From positions 3,286,001 through 3,350,000 of the forward strand of contig WJXW01000003.1 in assembly GCA_015832175.1 (NCBI GenBank): a DNA stretch of 64,000 nucleotides, written 5' to 3'. The notes beneath the pieces were generated by a model. That model searched no databases. It saw nothing but the letters and a program-made list of their open reading frames with translations, and had not been told where the DNA came from. Shown here in pieces: positions 10,748 through 22,098 of the stretch. Each line of letters begins with the position of its first letter. Within the stretch, counting starts at the first letter, position 1. A program made the position numbers and the translations under genes. Source of the stretch: Paraphaeosphaeria minitans. Lineage: Eukaryota; Ascomycota; Dothideomycetes; Pleosporales; Didymosphaeriaceae.

Positions 10748-12565
10748 ATGTCCCTCCTCCGCATCCTCGATCGGACCTCGGCCGTCTCATGCGAACACCC
10801 CATTCACCCCTTCCTCACTTTCCTATGCCCCGTCCTGTACAATTCCGTGCCGAAGAGGCGCTTCGGCAAGACCGCAATAAATCGCCCTCCCAGGACCAGA
10901 GCCGCCGATGGGGGACGCCCGGGGAAGCCCTTCACCCAGGCCTCGTCACGCACCCCATCTTGCCCGGAGCACGCAAAGCAAATATCGACGCAGCGAGACG
11001 GACTGCCTTTGGTGACACCCCACTACAAGCAGCGAAGGAAGAGCGTGGACGCCACCGTGAAGCGGGAATATGCCTCGGAAAGGCCGTTCAAGAAGGGCCC
11101 CTTCAGGATAGCAAAGACATTCGCCGAGAAGGAATTGAAAGCGTTGGTGGACTACTACGGCATCGACACCCAGCCTGCGCCAGGGGAAGACGCAGACATA
11201 TCCGACGACGGCTCGTTGGTGTGGAATGTGGGCGACGACCACCAACAATGGCCCCCCAAGCTGCCAATGGACGGGCGGCTCGTGGAGAAGCTCAACGCAC
11301 TTGTCGAGCGCGACGAACCCTCACACGACGATATATGGGATGCCTACTGCCGCCTCTCGGAGCCGCGTATTGTCTACCTGCCCCGTAAGACCATACACGC
11401 CATGCTCCACCACCTGTCCATCGTGGAGCGCCCGGGCCTCGACTCCATGCAGCGCTACCTCTCCATCCTCGATGACATGAAGGACGCACACATTCACATC
11501 AAACGTAACGAATGGACCGCCGCCACCCATTTTGCAGGCCGCTACAGAGGCATTGTATCTGCAGACGACCTGCAATCCTCCCTCTACCTCTGGCGCGACA
11601 TGGAACAGCGCGCCAACCTCAAAGGCAGCACCGTCACCTTCAACGTCCTCTTCGATATCGCCGTCAAAGCCGGCAAGTTCACGCTCGCTGAGCTTTTCCT
11701 GAAGGAAATGAAGGCCCGAAATTTAAAGTTTCACCGCCACTTCCGCGTATCTCTGATCTACTACCACGGCGTGATGCAGAACGGGAGCGGTATCAGGCGC
11801 GTCTATCAAGACATGGTTGAACAACGCGACATAGTCGACGTTGTCGTCATGAACGCCGTCATTGCCGCCCTGATCCGCGCCGGCGAGCCCTCCGCCGCAG
11901 AGCACGTCTTTGAGCGCATCAAGCGCCTCGCAGCGGCTGCCTCCAACGGCAGTCCCTCCTACACCATTCCGGGCGGCCCTACCATCATCAAGGCTGACCG
12001 CTCCTGGCGCGGCCACCGCAAGCTCGGCTTGCAACTCACCTACAACGGACGCAATCTGGCTCGCGAGCAGGACCCGCAGGGCTCAAAGGACCTCCAAGAC
12101 TGGGCCCCCATCGCCCCCAACTCGCACACCTACAGCCTCCTCATCCGTCACGAGGCCACCTCGACAGGCAATATCGACCGCGTCAACGAGTTGCTCCGGG
12201 AAATGGGCTACAATGGCGTCCCCCTCGAAGGCTCCATCTTCGTTGTCGTCTTCCACGGCTTCGCCCAATTCGGCGGCGTGCGCTATTCCTCCTGGACCCG
12301 CGCCAAGCTCGAGCAGACCTGGACTGAGTACCTGCAAGCTATTGACGACAGATTGGACCGCACGTGGATCAGTACGACTAGCGTGATTGCGGCGCTCAAG
12401 GCATTCCGGAAGTGCGCAGATGTGGAGAGGACGCTGGAGGTGTGGAAGGAGATTAAGGAAATTTGGCTGCCGAGCGCGGAGGAGAAAGAGAATGTGCATA
12501 CGGTGCTAAAAAAGTTGGTTCGGTCAAAGGGGTTCTTTGATGGGAGGAAGGGGCCTGTACGATAG
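10748..12565 (+). CDS. Mitochondrial pentatricopeptide repeat (PPR) protein
   Basis: Single exon of 605 residues. The N terminus is rich in Arg, Ser and Leu and nearly free of acidic residues for about 40 positions, as in a mitochondrial presequence. Helical repeats of PPR type follow between about residues 260 and 520. GSTVTFNVLFDIAVKAGKF, VVMNAVIAALIRAGEPSAAE and NSHTYSLLIRHEATSTGNID are the clearest. PPR proteins bind organellar RNA for processing, stability or translation. The target cannot be inferred. It is divergent from the mS23 gene. Confidence 0.85.
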   Translation: MSLLRILDRTSAVSCEHPIHPFLTFLCPVLYNSVPKRRFGKTAINRPPRTRAADGGRPGKPFTQASSRTPSCPEHAKQISTQRDGLPLVTPHYKQRRKSVDATVKREYASERPFKKGPFRIAKTFAEKELKALVDYYGIDTQPAPGEDADISDDGSLVWNVGDDHQQWPPKLPMDGRLVEKLNALVERDEPSHDDIWDAYCRLSEPRIVYLPRKTIHAMLHHLSIVERPGLDSMQRYLSILDDMKDAHIHIKRNEWTAATHFAGRYRGIVSADDLQSSLYLWRDMEQRANLKGSTVTFNVLFDIAVKAGKFTLAELFLKEMKARNLKFHRHFRVSLIYYHGVMQNGSGIRRVYQDMVEQRDIVDVVVMNAVIAALIRAGEPSAAEHVFERIKRLAAAASNGSPSYTIPGGPTIIKADRSWRGHRKLGLQLTYNGRNLAREQDPQGSKDLQDWAPIAPNSHTYSLLIRHEATSTGNIDRVNELLREMGYNGVPLEGSIFVVVFHGFAQFGGVRYSSWTRAKLEQTWTEYLQAIDDRLDRTWISTTSVIAALKAFRKCADVERTLEVWKEIKEIWLPSAEEKENVHTVLKKLVRSKGFFDGRKGPVR

Positions 12566-12995
12566 ATTTGGTTTGGCGATTTTGTTGTATGTCTAAAGCG
12601 AGCCGCATACTTGTATATATGAGGTGTTGTAAGTTCCGATGAATTTGAGCAGAGTGTTTGACATCAACAGACATGTCCTTTTCTGTACTGAGCAATGCTA
12701 TGGGATGTTGAGTCCTCTATTCAAATGTGAGTGAAACAACCACCACGTTGATAAGAGCCATGTGTACTGCCGTACGTCATCACTGAATACAATTGTCTCT
12801 TCTGACAGATTGCAATGGGGAGATGTGAAGCGCACACCATTCATCTGGGAAGCAGCGATCTAAGCAACCGAAATCACTTTCTGCCCTTCGCACTGTTCCA
12901 GCAGACCCAAGCCCGCAAACCCTGATTAGCGGACCAGGTTCTCTCTCACGGTTTTCATCGACGAAACTCTCTAAACCCCTCGTCAACTCGTCTTC
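12566..12995. other. Intergenic
   Basis: About 430 bp holding the 3' flank of the PPR gene and the upstream region of the next gene. No further gene is seen. Confidence 0.5.
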
Positions 12996-14078
12996 ATGCC
13001 GAACTTCAACTCTTTGAAGACCTTCTGGGACAGGCTGTCGGCAAACTGGACGCCCTTCGCTCTAGGCAACCAACCATATTTGATACCATATCACGAAGAT
13101 CTCCGAGCGCATGAAGACCGTACCAAACTCCCCGACCCTTCGCCATACCGGCTATCTCGTGAACACAGCCCAGCGTCAACTTCCCGCCTTCACAGCGATT
13201 TCATCAAACGCCCCGCTTTCCATACACACCGCAACAGATTCAACACCCAAGGCCAGCACCGGCATTCACGCCCCGCAATTTCTCATGTAGAAAACTTACA
13301 GGGCAACATAGGTGCCGACACCGCTACGTCTTCGCCGACAAACGAGCGCCATCGACCACATCCCAAAGTCACACCAAAATCAGAACCCGGTGTCTCTGCA
13401 ACGACAGTCCAAGCAACCATGCCCCGCAAACGCAGCGCCTCCAGAAGCTCAAACAGCAGCTCCTCCAGCAGCTCCTCCAACTCCAGCACGCACCACGCTC
13501 GCGCCGCGCTCGAAGCTATACAGCGCGTATACACCGCCCGCAGCGCGCGACGCGGCGCCCAAATTTCTGCTTCCAATCCCTCAATAGCGACAGCTCAGGA
13601 AAGCTCCAAGCCCACGCAGTACGACACTCTCAGCTCCGTGCACGCATCCAGCAGCACGACCACCCCGCCAATCGAGCATCCCACCGCACACCGAACGCAC
13701 CCAAATCCAGCACCCGCCCTCACAGAAAACACGCCTCTCCTCTCCACCTTCTCCCCGGTGGTATCCCCCCTTTTCCCCTCCACGTCGTTCTCCTCTCCCG
13801 GCTACGCACCCCCGTCCGAGCCATTCCCCGATCTCGAGCCCGGGCCTGGATCGCCCTCGGACAGCAGCTACGAGGGACTGGACGTCTTTGGAACGCATCG
13901 GCTGCGTCGGCGATGGGATCTCGGAGCGTCTGGTGGCGGCGGGGGAGGGCATCTGTGGGAGAACACACGGTTCGAGGCGTGGGATGGATGCTTGCTGGTT
14001 TATTTCTTTGTCATGTTTGTGCTGGTCATTGTGGGGGGTGGAGTGGTGCTGATTTGGGCGTTGTTGCATCAGAGCTAG
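12996..14078 (+). CDS. Serine-rich protein with C-terminal membrane anchor, unknown function
   Basis: One open frame of 360 residues with ATG in acceptable context. I do not recognise a family. Most of the chain is low-complexity and hydrophilic. It has a Ser/Asn tract near residues 150-165, Pro/Ser/Thr-rich stretches, and ENTPLLS near residue 245 (a possible dileucine-type sorting signal). A Gly run lies near 310. The last 30 or so residues form one hydrophobic helix beginning YFFVMFVLVIVGGGVVLIW and ending four residues before the stop. There is no N-terminal signal, so it may be tail-anchored. Internal introns cannot be ruled out. Confidence 0.6.
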   Translation: MPNFNSLKTFWDRLSANWTPFALGNQPYLIPYHEDLRAHEDRTKLPDPSPYRLSREHSPASTSRLHSDFIKRPAFHTHRNRFNTQGQHRHSRPAISHVENLQGNIGADTATSSPTNERHRPHPKVTPKSEPGVSATTVQATMPRKRSASRSSNSSSSSSSSNSSTHHARAALEAIQRVYTARSARRGAQISASNPSIATAQESSKPTQYDTLSSVHASSSTTTPPIEHPTAHRTHPNPAPALTENTPLLSTFSPVVSPLFPSTSFSSPGYAPPSEPFPDLEPGPGSPSDSSYEGLDVFGTHRLRRRWDLGASGGGGGGHLWENTRFEAWDGCLLVYFFVMFVLVIVGGGVVLIWALLHQS

Positions 14079-15056
14079 GTAGGGATGACCATGTGCGAGT
14101 TTTGATGGAAGGGGATGGAGCATTTGCTGCATGGAATACGGTATTGTATGTGGCAGGAGCTGGTATTTGATTAATGCGGAGAACCAAACCTTTAGACTTG
14201 CCGGTAAGGGCTCTTGAGGGCTTCAGTTCAGCTCAGCTCTCGACATGAGGAACCACCCGGCTACATGTGCAGTGTGGTTTAAGACGGAGTTCCAGCTTGC
14301 TGGACGTGGAAAATTGCGTCACGTGATCTACCGCATTCCATCTGGTTTTGCTCTGATATGGTTGACGCTAGAGTATCTTATTACGTAGAGCTTTAGACCC
14401 ACCAGAGCACTCATGCCAATGTTCTGTGGTATTTCCGTTCGTTAAAGTTAATAGTCACATTACACGTACTCAGCAGCCCAACCTCTTGCATTGTGCCGCT
14501 AGGGCCGTGCACACTTTGACCGTTCGTTGGCAACATACCTAGCCACAAACTATATTGGCGCCTGCGCGTAGACGTAGTGTCTATTTCTAACAAGATAGCT
14601 ACACAGCAAGCGTGGTGGCGAAAGTAACGCTCTCTCCCCGTCAGGCTAACCTGGCCTCAACCTCTGAGCGCATGGGGTAAGGGGGTCTCGCGGCCACCGT
14701 AAGATTATAGGTACACAATCTGCATCCTCGCCGTCTTCGCGCAAGTCTAAAGCACTAGGAAGCCGAATATGGATACGATTCCGTGGCTACTTTGTGACTG
14801 TGGCAAATGGTGGGCGGTGTTGTGTGGTGGCACGTCCACTGCTCCACTTTCGTGCGAGGTGCGAGGTGCGAGAGCTGAAACGCGCCCCCATTCCCTGCTA
14901 GTCGCCCGCCCTCAATGCATTGGAGAATCAAGCAATGAGGCGGTTGGCCTGACCTTGGCGCTTATTTCGACAATTTAGCTCCATTAAGAATTCCCAGCGC
15001 CCACGTTCACTTCCCAAACACTCCGCGACGCGACAGGAAGGTGTTCTGCTATCGAT
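14079..15056. other. Intergenic
   Basis: About 980 bp with no supported gene. Short open frames on both strands lack motifs. The right part is the probable promoter of the DUF3433 gene. Confidence 0.5.
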
Positions 15057-18000
15057 ATGGCAGACACAAGACACCGCCCTGAAGATGTGCAAATATCCCC
15101 ATACTTACCTCCGAATTACTCCCGAGAAAGCGATGCTCTCCATCCGAACAACGAAAAGAATACGAATATCGCCACACACTCGGTGACTTCCCTTGACAGA
15201 TCATTTGCAAGTAGCGGCTCATGTAAAAACTCCACTTGTAAAGACCCCTACGAGCTGTCAAGCACTTTTTTTGATCGTATGCAGCTGCTGAGTGGCGACC
15301 GTACACTTTGCGGTGGTCCCTGGTCTGGATCCCCACTGCAACCTCACTAATCCTTGCCATTGTTGTCGGTCTTTTGTATTGGAGATCTCACAAAAACCAT
15401 GGACTCTGTTCGGAAGCGTCCGTTGTGGTTGGCTGGCGGTTCGCTCCTACGCTCGTTGCGGTTCTGTGGGCCCAGCTCATCACGATGCTATTCAACGATA
15501 TTCAACGCACTGAACCTTTCGCACGTCTCGCACGACCTCATGGATCTGTGCCACCCGCATCGAGAACCATCTTGGAAGGTCCACGGCAAGTGTGGACTGC
15601 TTTTGCTCATGCCTTCAACAAGAAGCACAACGGAGGGAAAAGAAGTTGGATCATTATCTGGGCTTCAGTCGTGCTCGTCCTATCTTCTATCATCATCTCT
15701 TTGTCTTCTGCACTCCTAGCTTCCGAAGAGACCAATATGTGGCAGCCACTGCAGGCCAAGAGGTTGATTCCCGAGAAAGCCTCAGCTTTGGAGCCGTCCG
15801 TAAAACGCGACACGTATTTTCGTACCACCGGCGCGATTCTGCAAAACGTAACGACATCACCTTGGATCTCTGATGAATACGCGATCTTGCCCTTCTGGCC
15901 CGAGGGATCTATCGCAGACCCTTGGGATGCGCAGTACAATTCTACGCCTCAGACATGGGAAGCGAATACGACCGTGTTCCGCAACGATTTGCAGTGCTCC
16001 CCGCTGAGGCTTGCTGCTACCGACGTGTGGTCCTACGACTACGACTACTATAACATGACCAACCATGAATATCGTATGTCTATTCGCCTGGAAAACGATG
16101 CCGGGTGCAAATACAACATGTCTTTCAACGCTAGTGACAAATACGACTTCAACTCTTGGGAAGGCGGTTCATGGTCTGACCTAAACACCTTCGTTTTTGA
16201 AAACGATTACGCTGTCACAAGCAGTGATATTGACAACCGACCACTACCATGGAAACCCACTTACAATGACAAATGCCACGGGGATGAAATCATGGTCATG
16301 AGCAGTCAGTGGATCAGGACCGATTGGGAGCCATTGTCGAACGTTACAGCAAAATTCCCATCCAACCTTACCGTGTCAGGCTATCTGTGCGAATCCAGTC
16401 ACACAATGGCGAACATCAAGGTTCGTGTCTCAACATCCGCCAGCGACTTCCACGTCGAATTCGATATTGGTGCGTTCCAGGGAGCACAGAAAGAAGTGCC
16501 ACCAAGTGTCTTGGACACGTCGAAATTCACCAAGGCATACACCGACCCATACTGGTATGAGGTCATTCCGAAGCTCAACTTTGGCAGTGCCACCCCTTCC
16601 GGAGCGATGGCCTTGCTTGCTACTCAGTATGACTTCGACTTTTACAAAATGAAGAATGATACGAAGTTGCCGGAGCTAGCTGCTCGGGTTCAAAGACGTC
16701 ACTCCGGTGAAATTCTCCGGACTTCACTAAACGCTCTCGGTGTATCACAAACCGAAGCCATCACAGGTAGTTTGATGGCATCAGAGCGAAGAATCACAGT
16801 TCGTATGGAGGCTGCCGCTGCTCTAGTGGCTCTGTTTGCCTCCTGCTTCTTCACCATGCTGGGAGTAATCTGGCTATCCACTGTCAGGAGAAGGCCGCTG
16901 CATCTGACTCACGAGCCCGCAACAGTACTGGGTATCGTATCTCTCGTCTCATCGAATCCTTCAGTTTTGGCTTCGCTTCGTGATCTGGATCAAGCGTCAA
17001 CAGCAGAGCTGAGATCGGTCTTGAAAGGTCGGTTCTTCTCGACCTCTCATGGACATCTAAGGGAAGTCTGCGAGGATGGTCAGCTTGAAACACCTGGTAA
17101 TATCTTTCGTTTCCCCGTTCAAGTTCGCATTTTGACTGTTATAGACCCCGCACCCAGAATTCCCACACTCGCGGAGAAAGAGTCGCCCCTTTGGGTAAAG
17201 ATACGAGCTCTGCTGGGCCTGATCATATTCATCGGTCTCCTGATAATGGCCATCACAGTCGTTCACAGATTCGCCAGCGACTCGGATCTTAAGAAGGGGT
17301 TCTTTACTTACCACCTCAACATCAACGCTTTGGGTCATTTGGGCAGTTTTACTCCCTTTTCGATCATTCCAACTACCCTGGCCGTCCTTCTTGGTCTTTG
17401 GTGGAATGCTTTGGATGTCACATTCCGATCTCTACAACCCTACGTTGCCATGTCTCAAGCTCCTAGGGAGATCTCTCGGGGCGCATACATTTCGTATCAG
17501 TCAACCTATTGGTTGTGGGCCACGGGAAAAGCAGCCAAGAACAAACACTGGCTGCTGTCGCTCGTAACGCTTGGCACCTTCCTAGCACAGGCGTGTAAGT
17601 CGTACCGAAGAAAAGCTTCTAGCCTATAGCTAATCCGTCACTCGCTAGTTACCATTGCCACTTCCGCCCTATTCGAGCAAACTACTGGTGTCATAAATGA
17701 CGCCGTCAAACTCAATAGGAGTCTCGAGCTCCGACAAATCCCTTATCTTCGCATGGTTAATGAGACCTACCCCCCAACATACGGTGGTTCCCGTGGAGCC
17801 TATGGATACCCCTATGTAGGTACAGTACTCGAGGACCTCTTCGGCAACTTGACGAACAACTGGCTTTACTCGGGAGTGATTCAAGCTACAATGAATGGGT
17901 CTGAGCCGAAATGGAGCAAGGATGGCTGGAGCTTCGTCCCGGTTGATTTGTCGGACCTCAAAAACAGACAGACGGCCACCAGCGACACTGATAGCGACCA

Positions 18001-19517
18001 ATCAGACGCCTATGGTGCGCCGATCAATATCACAATGACAACCCCGGCCATCCGTGGAAGAGTCGAGTGCTACCAGCCAGAAGAAATTAGGAACGGCAGC
18101 ACCAATTGGAACTACAACACTACGTGGACTGATCCAGACACAAACCAGACTAAGAAGGTTAACATGCCGGCTACGAGTATGTTCGGAGGACCAACCCTAC
18201 CGGATTCTCGTTACGTCAGCTGTTGTTATAACCACACAGACTCCTCACTCAACGGCTCTGCACCGCTGCCTTTAGCCCTCGGCTACTGGACTCAAGATTT
18301 TGCGAACACTTCCGAATATGTATCTGCATCCCTTAACAACTTCACTGTAAAGTGGGTCGCCGGTGATGGTGCATCCCTGGACGGCCTCATGAGCGATCAA
18401 GAAACCCTCTACTTCCCCAACATCCCGAATATTCAAGCGGTGAAGTGCATGCCGGTCTTTGAAAAGGCCGAAGCGGATATCGTGGTGGACAAGCAGGGTG
18501 GCAGTGTTTTGTCATATCACATACTAGGAGAACCCACCCCCGACGACGGCGCTTGGACCGATGCATTTGTCTTGCATGCCCTGTCCGATCCGAACGATCC
18601 AGCAGTGAAGAAGGAAATCAAGGATACCAGCAACCTTTGTGATCCGGACTTTCCCTGTCTGCCCATGGTGATGCAAAACATCACAACTAGGTAACATCAC
18701 CCCGAATTCCGATTCCTAGACTCAATCGATTAACCGAATGACCAGTTATGGTAACCTATTCATGAACTCGCTACTTCGAGCGTCACGCTTGCAGAGTCTC
18801 GCCAACTCGGGCGCGAACCATGGCCCACCCCTGGGCGGAGATACCGCTGACATGGTCTTCAACATCCAAGACAATGTGACCGGGCTCAATCTCGACTTCA
18901 TGTCATACGCCGCCTACGTGCAAGCGGATAGAGACCCCAAGGCACTGCTCGATTTGAACTACATGCTGGAGAGCACGCAGAGGATCTTCACGCTCTTCTT
19001 CCAGCACTACGTGAGCAGCACCTACTCGCTCAAGACAGGCGGCTGGGCATATCAGCCCATCGGCGCCAATCAAGACGGCCTCGGTGCCGCAAACGAGACA
19101 TTCCCCCAGTTCAACCCTGATGGAACGCGCGCGAAGGAGGTCAGCGAGCTACCCGCGGAACACACGAATCGTACGGCCAGCGCAACCATGTCGACGCGCG
19201 TGGAAGTCCTCCACATGAACCCGAAGGCGGTGTGGCTGTGCGTGGCCTTGCTCATTTGGCTAGCTCTCACTGCCATACTTGTTTGCGCGTTGCAGAGATG
19301 GTTCTTCGGTGATCTGCGGCGCAACGTGGAGTCTATCGCCGATGTGCTGGTGCTTGTGGCTGGTAGCGAGAGACTGCTCGCTGCGGTAGAGAAGCTTGGG
19401 GTTGAAGGGCTGCTCAAGAGTGATGTGCAGACGCGTTTGGGATGGTTCCGCACAGATGATGGGAGAATGAGATGGGGGATCGAGATCGCAGAAGAGGGAG
19501 AAATACTGATGAAATAA
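15057..19517 (+). CDS. DUF3433 multi-pass membrane protein
   Basis: Large fungal membrane protein of unknown function (DUF3433). Exons 15057-15222, 15285-17594, 17649-18690 and 18746-19517 give 1429 residues. Introns 2 and 3 are clear (GTAAGT...TAG; GTAACA with a TTAAC branch...CAG). The first donor could instead be 15238, in the same frame. After about 60 hydrophilic residues, EWRPYTLRWSLVWIPTA opens the first helix. GWRFAPTLVAVLWAQL and RTEPFARLARP are typical of the family. A luminal region rich in Asn-X-Ser/Thr follows, then a second membrane block (about residues 560-830) and a second sequon-rich luminal region. A last helix near AVWLCVALLIWLALTAI comes before a soluble C-terminal tail. 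The duplicated layout fits the family. Its 3' end faces the next gene at 121 bp. Confidence 0.85.
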
Positions 19518-19638
19518 TGGCTGACTCTTCCGCGTAGCTCCGATAGAGGGCCAGAGATTATACAGTAGTTTCAATTGCAAGATGTGTCAAATGCACACCG
19601 CATCCTCTCACCTCAAGCGTTGATGCTGCTCTCGCCTC

Positions 19639-20188
19639 CTACGAAATACTCGGGCAATAGTACGACGCCGTACAGGTATAAGAGTCTAGGTCATAGGTCG
19701 TCCTGAACTTTGTGGTGCCCTCCTTGAAGCAAAGGAACTGCTCCTCCGCCGCGCCGGTCGCCGTCAATATGGCTTGACCTGCGATCTCTCCCTTCGGCAA
19801 GCTCGCTGCTTGGGCGTCGATGTTGATTTTGAAAGAGCCGTATCGCGTCCAGGTTACGCTACGTGTGGTGCCCTCCCAGCGCGAGTCGGATACGGCAGCA
19901 AATGCGGTTGCAGATGCAGTCGAGCCAGTTGGAGGACCGTTGACAAAGTAGGCGGCGCCGTAAATGTTGACTAAGAGAGAATAAGCAAATCCGCGCATGC
20001 TGGTGTTGATCTCATCTGCTGAGAGCTCACTCACAGTCATCGGGATCGCATAGGCCTATTGGACAATCTGTCGGCGCGCATCTCGCAAGGAAAGCAGTGT
20101 GCTTCGAGCCCATTGTCTCCACCGGCCCTGCCGATCCCAGCGAGAGCAAGCTAACTATCGCGCCCAAGAAGATGGTCTGGACAATCAT
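19639..20188 (-). CDS. Small secreted protein, unknown family
   Basis: Exons 20035-20188 and 19639-19970, read on the minus strand, flank a 64-bp intron (GTGAGT...TAG) and give 161 residues. The start at 20188 is the first in-frame ATG after a TATA box at 20259-20265. The first 20 residues, MIVQTIFLGAIVSLLSLGSA, form a signal peptide. A short Cys-rich segment follows (CAPTDCPIGLCDPDD), then a Gly/Ser/Thr-rich middle with WEGTTRSVTWTRYGSF. Three more Cys lie near the end (LCFK, YTCTASYYC). Six Cys in all could form three disulfides. I recognise no family. Effector, surface protein and modified peptide precursor are all open. It converges with the DUF3433 gene. Confidence 0.68.
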
Positions 20189-21198
20189 TGTGGCAAATCT
20201 GGATCTGCGACGGGAGTGTGGCGACAATCGATCGAGTTCGACTAAGGCCAGATCCTAGATTTATACTTGCCTCGCCCCGGGACATACATCCTCACGCATA
20301 TGCCAATGCATGCCAGACACTCAAAAGCACGCATCTGCAATGCCGCTCCGGTGTTACATAGCACAATCAATAGATTCCTTGATTGCATCTGGACTCTGTT
20401 GCTACCTATATGGAAAAAATACCGGGCGTCGAGCCCTGCTCACTTGTGGCGGCGGGAACGTGATTGGTTTAGCCGCACTCCTGAATATGAATGCCGAAAA
20501 GCAGGAAGTATCGATATTAGTTCTTCCCCGCAGTTCACGTGCATGCGTGCGTTTGTAGATTTAATAGAGATGCAGTCCTCATTAGCCGGATATTGGACGA
20601 CATGGGATCTTGGGAGATTGAAGCCTAGATGGGTATGCAGCAGCGGATGTACCATCGGGCCGGCAGCAGCAGTCGGCATCCTATCGTATATTATAATGCA
20701 GGGCAGTCTGAATTGTTTTGTACTCGAGTGCCGTAAAAAAATCACGCGTGAGTACCTGGGCATCGATGCTTCTCCGTCCGCCAGGTTGCTTTGCAGGAGG
20801 ACGGCATTCATACGTTTCCCGAAGGCTTCAAGGGGAATTTGGCACAGAATTATATTAGCTCATCTACCCATCTTTCAGCTCTCTCTCGGGTGTAGTTGCA
20901 GCGCCGCGTGGTTCATCCCCACGTTTACTTCCGTTTTGAGCATGTCTTACTCTTCTCGGACTAGACCAATCCCTGTCATCTACCCATACAGTCCGATTTC
21001 AACACGCGTTCTGGCAATTCCATCGAATTCCAGTCCACAGACTCTTTGTCCCTAGTATGCGTTCTCGATTCTGCAAATACGAGCCCGCGAACAAAGACTC
21101 CACAGCGTGTTTCCCAACCGACCTCACGAGGCGGGCGCGCTAGACCTCAAACAGACGACAATACAGTCACTTGCATATCAGTCTCCTCATAAGAAATA
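20189..21198. other. Promoter region between secreted-protein gene and UstYa-like gene
   Basis: About 1 kb between two divergent genes. A 262-codon open frame at 20267-21055 has no recognisable content and uses codons unlike its neighbours, so I read it as chance. The left edge holds the TATA box of the minus-strand gene. Confidence 0.5.
20259..20265 (-). promoter_or_regulatory. TATA box of the small secreted protein gene
   Basis: TATAAAT on the minus strand, about 70 bp upstream of the ATG at 20188. It places transcription start just before that ATG and rules out a longer N terminus. Confidence 0.5.
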
Positions 21199-22098
21199 AT
21201 GTCTTACCCTGCCCAGCGAATCGCCAGTCCTTACCCCCCAGCAATGTCGCTATATGAAGATCGCTCCTCTACCCGCAACGGCGGACCCAAACCCAGCGAC
21301 TACTCGCCGCTCGCCTCATCCAACGAGTTTCATGACGAAGACGAGAAGCTGCTGCACCCCGGCCTCGTCACCCGCTCATCCAACAAATGGGGTAGCGTGT
21401 GGAAGTGGTCACGGCTCGCACTTGAGATCGTTGGATTGTGCCTGCTACTCTCCAACACACTCATGCTGTCGAACTACTCGCAGCCCATCACCGGTCCCGA
21501 TCCCCGTGTCTCGTCTGGTCCCGCCGACAAACACATGATGTACGGCTCCGACCCACGCTACATGTCTTTCAAGCACAAGTACGACTACCTCTGGAACGAC
21601 GCCTTCACGGAAAGCTGGGGCCTGATCGCGCTGCCGCCGTTCACAGACGCGGCGGGCCTGTACAGCAAAGATCCCGTACACGACGAGGGCGGAATCGGCA
21701 TGTTCCATGCTTTCCACTGCCTTGCCTCGATGCGCACGGCGTTCCAGAAGATGAATGAGAGCTCTGTGACGCTGGAGCAACTGCAGCATGGAGATCACGT
21801 GGCACATTGCTTCGACTACCTGCGGAATGTGGTGCAATGTACTGCGGATGGTGAGTTCCCCTGCGGGCAAGAGACTGGACGTGTAAAGCTGATCATGACT
21901 GCAGATACTTTCGAGCTCCCGCGGAATCGCTCGGGACATCCTTGGGGCTCTATCATTGAAGGTCAGTGGGATGTACGCACTTGTCGGGATCACACTAGGC
22001 TCCAGCAGATCATGGATAAGTATGGGCAGTGGAGACGTAAGGATAAATTGATCTACCATGATGAGGTTGGCGTTCCGGATGAGGATCCGGAGGCTTGA
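21199..22098 (+). CDS. UstYa-like protein (DUF3328)
   Basis: Member of the fungal UstYa/DUF3328 family. Characterised members are oxidases that cyclise or chlorinate ribosomal peptides and some polyketides. Exons 21199-21850 and 21905-22098 give 281 residues. The 54-bp intron (GTGAGT...CAG) has no stop and is a multiple of three, so the unspliced frame is open too (299 residues). Order: about 75 hydrophilic residues, one membrane helix (SRLALEIVGLCLLLSNTLML), then the luminal domain with both family motifs. HAFHC is near residue 172 and HVAHC near 195, followed by FDYLRNVVQC. No peptide precursor with repeated cores is evident next to it. The small secreted protein lies 1 kb away on the other strand. 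Confidence 0.86.
   Translation: MSYPAQRIASPYPPAMSLYEDRSSTRNGGPKPSDYSPLASSNEFHDEDEKLLHPGLVTRSSNKWGSVWKWSRLALEIVGLCLLLSNTLMLSNYSQPITGPDPRVSSGPADKHMMYGSDPRYMSFKHKYDYLWNDAFTESWGLIALPPFTDAAGLYSKDPVHDEGGIGMFHAFHCLASMRTAFQKMNESSVTLEQLQHGDHVAHCFDYLRNVVQCTADGEFPCGQETGRVKLIMTADTFELPRNRSGHPWGSIIEGQWDVRTCRDHTRLQQIMDKYGQWRRKDKLIYHDEVGVPDEDPEA

Noticed and set aside
20267..21055. 262-codon plus-strand open frame upstream of the UstYa-like gene
   Set aside because: No recognisable motif and odd composition; it overlaps the TATA region of the minus-strand gene and looks like a chance frame.
21199..22098. Full ustiloxin-type RiPP cluster around the UstYa-like gene
   Set aside because: No repeat-core precursor, UstYb partner, tyrosinase or peptidase is visible in the flanks, so only an orphan family member is claimed.
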